Of a stretch of 64,000 nt of DNA, positions 1-6,546 are shown in pieces. The stretch's first letter is position 1. The number at the start of each line of letters is the position of its first letter. Source of the DNA: Pseudochryseolinea flava (lineage in GTDB: Bacteria; Bacteroidota; Bacteroidia; Cytophagales; Cyclobacteriaceae); NCBI RefSeq assembly GCF_003286915.1, contig NZ_QMFY01000006.1:310001-374000 (forward strand), in the 5' to 3' direction. The position numbers and the translations under genes are program-made. The notes beneath the pieces were generated by a model. That model was not told where the DNA came from. It made no database searches and saw nothing but the letters and a program-made list of their open reading frames with translations.

Positions 1-732
1 ACGCTCAAATGTCGATTGCGCTTCGGAGTATGAAATATTTTGATAGTTCCCCGGTGAATAGGGGATCGAATAGTATTGATGAACCGACATTTTCTGCCGG
101 CGTATTTCAAGATAATGCCCGGGGAGAAGTTTTTTTACATGCGTGAATATCGTATCGGGAGCTGGGATGTAATTGAGTTGGAGATAGGTGTAAAGAGAAT
201 TGTAGTCGATTTGTTTTTCTAGTCCGTATTGTAAGATGGCTTTCATCTCAGAGGCGAACAGGAATTTATCGTCATCAAAAACATAGAGCAACGGTTTCAC
301 GCCGTACCGATCACGTGCAACGATCATCGTTTGTTCTTGCTTGTCATAAAATGCAAAAGCAAAGAATCCGTTCAGCTCGTTCAGTGATTCAGTGCCTTCA
401 TGCATGAGCAATTTTAGCAGTACTTCGGTATCGGACGTAGTATTGAATTTTTCTCCCTTTGATTCTAGTGAAGCTCGGAGTTGCTTGTAGTTGAAAATTT
501 CACCATTAAAGACAATGCAATAACGATTCGATTCATCCCACATGGGCTGATTAGCAACAGCACGTGTGTCAATAATGGAAAGGCGACGATGGCCTAAGCC
601 TATCCATTCATCAGTATAAATATCCTGAAAGTCGGGACCGCGTTGATGAAGGGCCATGGTCGCATTGGTGACATGAATGCGATTAAATTTTCCGACAAGA
701 TTAAAAGCGAATATTCCGGTAATACCACACAT
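1..732 (-). CDS. asnB: Asparagine synthetase (glutamine-hydrolysing), N-terminal part, cut by window edge
   Basis: Reading the minus strand from an ATG at 732 gives 244 codons open to the window edge. The protein begins MCGITGIF, placing the class II glutamine amidotransferase nucleophile at Cys2, and continues with RGPDFQD, NGEIFNY, SDTEVLL, NGFFAFAFYD and RDRYGVKPL, the usual order of the GATase domain of asparagine synthetases. The family transfers ammonia from glutamine to an adenylated aspartate in the cytoplasm. The C-terminal ATP-pyrophosphatase domain lies outside the window, so a related amidotransferase with another acceptor (for example in polysaccharide or peptide pathways) cannot be excluded. 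About 100 nt separate it from the upstream membrane-protein gene on the same strand. Confidence 0.88.
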   Translation of the reverse strand, partial: MCGITGIFAFNLVGKFNRIHVTNATMALHQRGPDFQDIYTDEWIGLGHRRLSIIDTRAVANQPMWDESNRYCIVFNGEIFNYKQLRASLESKGEKFNTTSDTEVLLKLLMHEGTESLNELNGFFAFAFYDKQEQTMIVARDRYGVKPLLYVFDDDKFLFASEMKAILQYGLEKQIDYNSLYTYLQLNYIPAPDTIFTHVKKLLPGHYLEIRRQKMSVHQYYSIPYSPGNYQNISYSEAQSTFER

Positions 733-839
733 AGTGTCACGACATATTTTGATGTTTGAAAGGTAATGGATTGAATTGGAATCGCGATAAAATTTCGACA
801 ACAGCTGCGTGGCAATTACCGAATGCTTTTCAAGCGGCT

Positions 840-1436
840 TTACTTTTTGACGATGTAATTGCGTATCTGCCGGGTGAAACGCCAAACGAAAATGGCCAGT
901 GTAATGCCGAGCAAAGTAATGAACTCAATCATGTTTCCACCGACGCCGGGAAGTTTTCCAAGTACGCGCGGGATGTAAGCCATCAAAAAGATGAACCAAA
1001 TGTAATACAGACTTACGTTCTCATAGATTTCCATCGCAGATGATGATAGTTTCCCCTTTTCAAATTGATGTTCAATCCAGGGCATCACAAATACAATGAG
1101 GTAAGCCACGAATCCTCCTGCAAGTCGAATCGGAATCAATTCGCGTTGCGACAGCGTAATATATATCAACAGTTCAATAAGATGAATGCCATGCGCGATA
1201 GCGAAAACAAAAAAGGCTCTTGGAGGCAGCCACTGCGATGATGTGCTTCCTTTTAAAACAAAGATGGCACTAAATACAAGAAGCGATAATCGTCCGGATA
1301 AACGTGCGATAGCTTGCCAAACCTCGGTGGCGTGATCATACGCGACAATAGCGTGAAGAATAATCAAACATTCCATCAGAACGACCCCGAAGACAGCTCG
1401 CTTTGTGGTTATCGGATGGAATGATACGGCGATCAA
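840..1436 (-). CDS. Polytopic membrane protein of unknown function
   Basis: About 198 residues with roughly six hydrophobic segments (around residues 14-35, 48-65, 75-95, 105-120, 145-160, 170-188) and a basic C-terminus. No catalytic motif is recognisable. The start is a TTG at 1436 whose last two bases lie inside the TGA stop of the DUF1080 gene, which implies translational coupling. The first internal ATG (1376) would begin inside the first membrane helix, so the TTG is preferred. It is probably co-transcribed with the DUF1080 lipoprotein. No function is assigned. Confidence 0.65.
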   Translation of the reverse strand: MIAVSFHPITTKRAVFGVVLMECLIILHAIVAYDHATEVWQAIARLSGRLSLLVFSAIFVLKGSTSSQWLPPRAFFVFAIAHGIHLIELLIYITLSQRELIPIRLAGGFVAYLIVFVMPWIEHQFEKGKLSSSAMEIYENVSLYYIWFIFLMAYIPRVLGKLPGVGGNMIEFITLLGITLAIFVWRFTRQIRNYIVKK

Positions 1437-2200
1437 TTTGTTTTGATTTTTATGTTCTTAAACCAAACCTCGTTGCCATGATCTTGTAGATCGATGTGCC
1501 CGCTTTCCGCTTTTGCGTAATCGCTAAATGTTTTCCATTTACTTGCCGATTTCACCTCGTTCCATGTGGGAGAATTGATGTCGTATTGCAGCACTTTTTC
1601 TCCATTAAGCCAATGTTCAACGTGATTGTTCTTGCTCAAGATTTGTGATTGATTCCAGTGACCAACCGGATTGAGCGTTTTTTTTCCGGCGGCGTACATT
1701 CCAAATAAGCATCCTGTGAAATTACTTTCGTGTACATCGGCATAGGCAACATCGTCGAGAATTTGATACTCCGGTCCTGTAGCGTAAGGCTCTTCGTAAT
1801 CTTCTCGCACCCGGAACATGACGCCGCTGTTACTTTGCTTTTGAATTTTCCATTCGAAGGATAGTTCGAAGTCATCATACTGATCTGTCGTGATAAGGTC
1901 TGCTCTTTTCTCCGCAGTTTTTGGTTCGAACGCTTTGCAATGCAATGTGCCGTGATCAACTTCCCAACTGTTGTTCTCCTTATCTTTATACATGCGCCAA
2001 CCGTCGAGTGTCTTTCCATCGAAAAGTAATTTCCATCCGGCATCCTTTTCTTCTGCTGTTAATTCGTTGTCAGCCACAACAGCGTCGGCGGTAAGCTTTA
2101 TTTCTTTTTCAGTGTCAGGATTTATCTCTTCTTTAACCTTTGCTTTTTGACAAGCCATGAAACAACTTACGATGAAAATGAATAGAGCGATCTTTTTCAT
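1433..2200 (-). CDS. DUF1080 (3-keto-disaccharide hydrolase-type) lipoprotein
   Basis: The N-terminus MKKIALFIFIVSCFMAC is a lipoprotein signal with a lipobox ending at Cys17. The mature part holds the DUF1080 hallmark FDGKTLDGW near residue 62, then SGVMFRVR and a C-terminal VWFKNIKIK, the usual beginning and end of this jelly-roll concanavalin-like domain. Members act on 3-keto-glycosides or bind glycans in the periplasm or at the cell surface. At 255 residues it is a normal single-domain member. Its stop overlaps the start of the following membrane-protein gene. The substrate is unknown. Confidence 0.85.
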   Translation of the reverse strand: MKKIALFIFIVSCFMACQKAKVKEEINPDTEKEIKLTADAVVADNELTAEEKDAGWKLLFDGKTLDGWRMYKDKENNSWEVDHGTLHCKAFEPKTAEKRADLITTDQYDDFELSFEWKIQKQSNSGVMFRVREDYEEPYATGPEYQILDDVAYADVHESNFTGCLFGMYAAGKKTLNPVGHWNQSQILSKNNHVEHWLNGEKVLQYDINSPTWNEVKSASKWKTFSDYAKAESGHIDLQDHGNEVWFKNIKIKTN

Positions 2201-2252
2201 ATTTTGCTAATGTACTTAAATGTATTCCGTAGGATGGTGCTATGATTTGTTC

Positions 2253-2549
2253 TTATAGTCTAAATATCCACACCTTTGTAAAAGCACCAACACCAATAAT
2301 TCCTTTTGGACTTTCTGTGAAGGAAATAATCTTTAAGTCCTTCGTTGCAATATCGTGCCGGGCGAGTTCAATCTCTTCATGAGAAGCTTTTACAATAGCC
2401 GCGTCACGGTGTGCATCGATATCTGGATTGGTAAAATATGCGGCAAGAAGGATCACTAATACGGCGACGACTTTAATCATGACTTTTGCTGCCTTGAACA
2501 GAATATACACTACAAGTGCAACGACGATAATGATGAGGATAAGCTGCAT
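2253..2549 (-). CDS. Small membrane-anchored hypothetical protein
   Basis: Starting at the ATG at 2549 the protein has about 98 residues. Two closely spaced hydrophobic stretches near the N-terminus (MQLILIIIVVALVVYILF and VMIKVVAVLVILLAAYF) are followed by a polar tail of about 55 residues. A longer ORF reaches further upstream, but its extra 17 residues are not hydrophobic and run toward the end of the glcD-like gene, so the internal ATG is preferred. It lies 10 nt downstream of the FAD-oxidase gene on the same strand, so the two may share a transcript. I recognise no family. Confidence 0.6.
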   Translation of the reverse strand: MQLILIIIVVALVVYILFKAAKVMIKVVAVLVILLAAYFTNPDIDAHRDAAIVKASHEEIELARHDIATKDLKIISFTESPKGIIGVGAFTKVWIFRL

Positions 2550-2559
2550 GGTTGTGAAT

Positions 2560-3975
2560 TTAGAAAATCTTACCGGGATTGAGAATGCCGTTTGGATCAA
2601 ATGCTTTTTTAATCCCGCGCATCACGTGAAGATTTGCTTCTCGCATGGCAATATTCATAAACGGTTTTTTGGCAATGCCAATGCCATGTTCGCCTGACAG
2701 TGTGCCTCCGAGGCTTACCGCGAGCGAAAAGATTTCCGCAATACCGTCATTCACTTTTGTATTCCAATCTTCGTCGCTCATTTGTTCTTTTAATACATTG
2801 ATGTGCAGGTTGCCATCGCCAAGGTGACCGTAGCAAACAGAGTTAAAACCATAACGATGGCCGATCTGTTTGATGCCGACGATCAATTTCGGTAGGTTGG
2901 CGCGCGGTACAACAACATCCTCGGCTTTGTTAAGCGAATAAGCTTGTACTCCTGGTGAAATATTTTTTCTGATCTTCCACAGTTCTTCTTTTTGTAGTTC
3001 AGAATCCGCGAATAGAATTTCTCCTGCCTGAAAATTTTCGACGACGGCCATTACACGTTCAGCATCACGCATGAGCACTTCATCATCGTTGCCATCGAGC
3101 TCGCAGAGAAGGTAGGCATCCATATTTTCTGGGAACTGAGTTGTAACTTTTGCAGCGTAAATCTTTTCGCAATAGTCAATCGTTTTCATTGCCGCTTCGC
3201 GTTCAAAGAACTCCATGCCTGAAGGTGTAATGCCAGCACGGAAGATTTCTGCGATCGCTTTGCATGCTTCTTCATTGGTGACGAAAGGCATTAGCAACAG
3301 CACGGATTTTTGAGGAAGACCGCGTAGCTTGAAAACGATCTTGGTAATAATGCCCAATGTTCCTTCACTGCCACACATCAATTGCGTGAGGTTGTAGCCT
3401 GTAGAATTTTTTAGAACATTCGCGCCAGTCCAAATTATATCGCCTGTAGGAAGCACGACTTCCAGGTTTAGAACGTAATCGCGGGTTACGCCATACTTCA
3501 CCGCTTTCGGGCCACCACTATTTTCAGAAACGTTGCCACCAATAAAGCACGAACCTCTGCTGGCAGGGTCAGGCGGGTAAAATAATCCTTTCTCTTTAAC
3601 TGCATTTTGAAAAACTTCGGTGATGACGCCGGGTTCTACTGTCGCTTGCAGATTGAGTTCATCGATCGAAATGATTTTATTGAAACGTTCCATCGAGATA
3701 ACAACTCCCTTTTCAATGGGCAATGCACCGCCACTCAATCCTGTTCCGCCACCGCGAGGTGTAACCGCAATATGGTGTTGGTTGCAGAGCCTCATAATGG
3801 CGCTGATCTCTTCCGGCGTAGTTGGTTTTAGCACGACATCAGGTAAAAAAGAGTAATCTTCAGTTTCATCGTGCGAGTAGGCAAACCGCTTTTCAGCGTC
3901 AACAATTACGTTTTCGTTGCCCACGATGGCCGTAAATTGGGTAATGATGTCGGTCGAAACTTCTGCAAATGGCAT
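2560..3975 (-). CDS. FAD-binding oxidase, GlcD/D-lactate dehydrogenase family
   Basis: A 471-residue protein from the ATG at 3975. The N-terminal PCMH-type FAD domain shows PRGGGTGLSGGALP and later GNVSENSGGPKAVKYG. The C-terminal FAD-oxidase domain shows CYGHLGDGNLHIN and SGEHGIG before the end at GILNPGKIF. This is the full architecture of GlcD-like 2-hydroxyacid dehydrogenases, which oxidise glycolate, D-lactate or related acids and pass electrons to the respiratory chain. No glcE/glcF partners adjoin, so the substrate is uncertain. A longer ORF begins at 4044 but would overlap the divergent NlpC gene; residue 24 (MPFAEVS) is the likelier start. Confidence 0.88.
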   Translation of the reverse strand: MPFAEVSTDIITQFTAIVGNENVIVDAEKRFAYSHDETEDYSFLPDVVLKPTTPEEISAIMRLCNQHHIAVTPRGGGTGLSGGALPIEKGVVISMERFNKIISIDELNLQATVEPGVITEVFQNAVKEKGLFYPPDPASRGSCFIGGNVSENSGGPKAVKYGVTRDYVLNLEVVLPTGDIIWTGANVLKNSTGYNLTQLMCGSEGTLGIITKIVFKLRGLPQKSVLLLMPFVTNEEACKAIAEIFRAGITPSGMEFFEREAAMKTIDYCEKIYAAKVTTQFPENMDAYLLCELDGNDDEVLMRDAERVMAVVENFQAGEILFADSELQKEELWKIRKNISPGVQAYSLNKAEDVVVPRANLPKLIVGIKQIGHRYGFNSVCYGHLGDGNLHINVLKEQMSDEDWNTKVNDGIAEIFSLAVSLGGTLSGEHGIGIAKKPFMNIAMREANLHVMRGIKKAFDPNGILNPGKIF

Positions 3976-3983
3976 GAATCTGG

Positions 3984-3991
3984 TATATTTG
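3984..3991 (+). promoter_or_regulatory. Bacteroidetes-type -7 promoter box for the NlpC/P60 gene
   Basis: The sequence TATATTTG matches the TAnnTTTG consensus of the Bacteroidetes primary sigma factor exactly and ends 20 nt before the ATG at 4012. No clear -33 TTTG is visible at the expected distance. Confidence 0.55.
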
Positions 3992-4011
3992 GAAACTTTT
4001 TGATCTAAGTT

Positions 4012-4515
4012 ATGAAGCAATTTTTCGGCATTAAAAGTAAGCAAAAGCTTCGTCTCGCGGCCTTTGTTATATCATCAGTTTTTTTGCTCTCTTGTGCGTC
4101 ACATCGCTCCATGCCTGTGCGTGAAGAGAAAATCGACAAAGTTATCATTACAGCGAGAAGCTTTTTAGGAACGCCCTACAAGTACGGTGGAACAACCCGG
4201 TCTGGCATGGATTGCTCTGGTTTATTGTTGAATTCGTTTCGCGAAATTCAGGTGAGTTTACCACGTAGCTCAGAAGATCAAAGCAAAATTGGCGAGGAGA
4301 TTAAGATGAGTGATCTACAGCCTGGTGATCTTGTGTTCTTTGCAACAGGAAAAAAACGTAAACGTGTTACACATGTTGGCCTTGTTACCGAATGCAAGGG
4401 TAAAGACAACGTGAAGTTTATTCATGCATCAAGTTCGTTGGGTGTGGTTGAAACCAACCTTTACGCAGAATATTATCAGAAGCGTTTTCGTGGCGCACGC
4501 CGCGTTATTTTATAA
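4012..4515 (+). CDS. NlpC/P60 family peptidoglycan hydrolase, lipoprotein
   Basis: A 167-residue protein with an N-terminal hydrophobic signal ending in the lipobox LLSC near residue 28. The NlpC/P60 core carries the catalytic Cys in GMDCSG, the His in THVGLV and a third polar residue in FIHASS. GTPYKYGG and LQPGDLVFF are the usual flanking motifs. Members cleave gamma-D-Glu-diaminopimelate bonds in peptidoglycan stem peptides, here probably from the periplasmic side of a membrane. It is divergent from the glcD-like gene and preceded by a consensus -7 box. Confidence 0.9.
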   Translation: MKQFFGIKSKQKLRLAAFVISSVFLLSCASHRSMPVREEKIDKVIITARSFLGTPYKYGGTTRSGMDCSGLLLNSFREIQVSLPRSSEDQSKIGEEIKMSDLQPGDLVFFATGKKRKRVTHVGLVTECKGKDNVKFIHASSSLGVVETNLYAEYYQKRFRGARRVIL

Positions 4516-4675
4516 GCACGTTTACGCGCTAACGATATCAAGGGACTCCACGAGAGTTCCTTTTTTTGTTTTATAGCATCGTGTTCTCGTGTGTACTGAG
4601 AAGTTTCAAAAACTGTTTCTATACTTGAATATTGAATTGAGGAACGACGATCTTTAACAAACAATCCCGACGGCC

Positions 4676-5638
4676 ATGACTACCAGAAGAGATTTTCTAA
4701 AAACAGCGGCGCTGAGTACGTCGTTGTTAGCAGCGCCAAAACTTATTGAAAAAAACTCGTCGGCATCGAAGCCTATCGTGCTGTCGACTTGGAATTTTGG
4801 CATGGCCGCGAATGTTGAAGCATGGAAAATTCTTTCGAAGAATGGGCGTGCACTTGATGCCGTTGAGGCAGGAGCGCGTGTGCCCGAAGGTGATCCCAAG
4901 GAAACATCGGTTGGTCTGGGAGGTTTGCCTGATCGTGATGGTAAAGTTACCTTAGATGCGTGCATCATGGATGAGCATGGAAACTGTGGTGCAGTTACCT
5001 ATCTCCAACATATCGTTCATCCTATTTCTGTTGCCCGATTAGTAATGGAAAAAACACCACACGTGATGTTGTCTGGTGATGGTGCACTGCAGTTTGCATT
5101 GGCCAATGGTTTCAAAAAAGAAAAACTATTAACGAAAGAGTCGGAGAAGGTTTGGCGCGAATGGTTGAAGAAAGCGGAATACAAGCCTGTTGCCAACATT
5201 GAAAATCACGACACCATTGGTATTATCGCGCTTGATGCCGCTGGAAATTTATCGGGGGCGTGTACGACTAGTGGGATGGCGTTTAAGATGCACGGTCGCG
5301 TCGGAGATTCCCCCATCATTGGTGCTGGTCTCTACGTCGACAACGAAATAGGCGCAGCAACGGCAACTGGCGTAGGTGAGGAGGTGATTAAGATCGTCGG
5401 TTGTCATCTTGTAGTGGAGTTGATGCGTCAAGGGAATTCACCGGAAGATGCGTGTAGACTGGCCGTTGAGCGCATCGCGACAAAGAATCCCAAGAAAGCA
5501 AAAGAAGTTCAAGTCGGATTTCTAGCGTTGAACAAGCAAGGTGAATACGGTGCCTACTGCTTGCAAAAAGGATTTACTTACGCTGTACACGACATTTCCG
5601 GAAATAATCTATACGACGGTAAAAGCAAGTTTGCATGA
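4676..5638 (+). CDS. Tat-exported N4-(beta-N-acetylglucosaminyl)-L-asparaginase / isoaspartyl peptidase (Ntn-hydrolase, family T2)
   Basis: A 320-residue protein starting with a twin-arginine signal, TTRRDFLKTAALST. The probable autocleavage site is the Asp-Thr pair in ENHDTIGIIALD, making Thr180 the nucleophile. Downstream, SGACTTSGMAFKMHGRVGDS and GAATATGVGEE are the conserved substrate-binding region of glycosylasparaginases. Family members release aspartate from N-linked GlcNAc-Asn or isoaspartyl peptides, so a periplasmic role in salvaging glycopeptides is plausible. Its stop overlaps the cutC start by four bases (ATGA), indicating an operon. Glycosylasparaginase activity is favoured over plain asparaginase from motif resemblance only. 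A TATACTTG box at 4620-4627 could be its promoter. Confidence 0.87.
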   Translation: MTTRRDFLKTAALSTSLLAAPKLIEKNSSASKPIVLSTWNFGMAANVEAWKILSKNGRALDAVEAGARVPEGDPKETSVGLGGLPDRDGKVTLDACIMDEHGNCGAVTYLQHIVHPISVARLVMEKTPHVMLSGDGALQFALANGFKKEKLLTKESEKVWREWLKKAEYKPVANIENHDTIGIIALDAAGNLSGACTTSGMAFKMHGRVGDSPIIGAGLYVDNEIGAATATGVGEEVIKIVGCHLVVELMRQGNSPEDACRLAVERIATKNPKKAKEVQVGFLALNKQGEYGAYCLQKGFTYAVHDISGNNLYDGKSKFA

Positions 5639-6369
5639 AGATCGAAATTGTAGTCTACAACATAGAATCAGCGTTACGTGCGCAAGAAGGGGGAGCGGAT
5701 CGTATCGAAGTATGTGCAAGTCCCGGCGAAGGCGGCATCACACCACCGTATGGCACCATTGAATCTATTCGTCAAAATGTGAGTATTGATGTCTATGTGA
5801 TGATTCGCCCACGAGGAGGCGATTTCCATTATTCCAATTACGAATATCACGCCATGAAACGTGATATCTCCCAGTGTCAGAAGTTGAGTGTTGATGGCAT
5901 TGTGTTAGGCATTTTAAATGCAGATGGAACACTCGATAAGAAACGTTGTAAGGAGTTGATCGATAAAGCGCGCCCGTTAAAAGTTACTTGCCACCGCGCA
6001 TTCGATATGACACGTGATCCGTTCGAAGCACTTGAAGATTGTATTGAAGTTGGTTTTGATCGCATTCTTACCTCTGGACATCAAGCAAAGGCAATCCAAG
6101 GCGTTTCGCTTCTTGCGGAACTCGTAGAGAAAGCCGCAGGAAGAATTATTATTATGCCGGGTTCTGGCGTGAATGAGGGTAACGTAAAAGAGCTAGTAGC
6201 AAAAACGAAAGCTAGCGAAATACACTTTTCGGCAGTGGCATGTCGCCCGGGTGCCATGCAATATAAAAATCCAAACATCGCGGGAATGGGATCCGACGAA
6301 GGTTCAGAGTATATGCTCAGAACCGTCGATCCACAGATTATCAAAAGCGTGAGGTCTCTTATAGGATAG
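5635..6369 (+). CDS. cutC: CutC family TIM-barrel protein
   Basis: A 244-residue protein of full family length. It opens KIEIVVYNIESALRAQEGGADRIEVC and contains EGGITPPYGTI, VMIRPRGGDF and TCHRAFDM, with ILTSGH and IIIMPGSGVNEGNV further on, all characteristic of CutC. Historically it was linked to copper homeostasis in E. coli, but its biochemical activity remains unclear. The start overlaps the preceding stop in ATGA, so translation is coupled to the asparaginase-family gene. A bidirectional terminator follows about 130 nt downstream. Confidence 0.9.
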   Translation: MKIEIVVYNIESALRAQEGGADRIEVCASPGEGGITPPYGTIESIRQNVSIDVYVMIRPRGGDFHYSNYEYHAMKRDISQCQKLSVDGIVLGILNADGTLDKKRCKELIDKARPLKVTCHRAFDMTRDPFEALEDCIEVGFDRILTSGHQAKAIQGVSLLAELVEKAAGRIIIMPGSGVNEGNVKELVAKTKASEIHFSAVACRPGAMQYKNPNIAGMGSDEGSEYMLRTVDPQIIKSVRSLIG

Positions 6370-6496
6370 CAACCACTGCATTAGATTACGGACCATGTGA
6401 TGATGTTGCAATGACGTCGAGTTCAGCATCAATCACAGCCAAGCGGGTACGATGCCGCGATATTGTAGTAGTATAAGCAATGCGGAATAATAAAAA

Positions 6497-6535
6497 AGGC
6501 TGCCTCAATTGTTGAGACAGCCTCTTTATTTTTTA
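6497..6535. terminator. Bidirectional intrinsic terminator between cutC and the TonB receptor gene
   Basis: Arms aggctgcctcaa and ttgagacagcct form a stem with one mismatch around a 3-nt loop. A run of A precedes it and a T-rich tract follows, so it can stop converging transcripts from both sides. Confidence 0.8.
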
Positions 6536-6546
6536 CCAAGATACGT

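Noticed and set aside
3976-4044. Upstream extension of the GlcD-like protein by 23 residues
   Set aside because: It would overlap the start and promoter of the divergent NlpC/P60 gene and has no family support; the internal start at 3975 is adopted.
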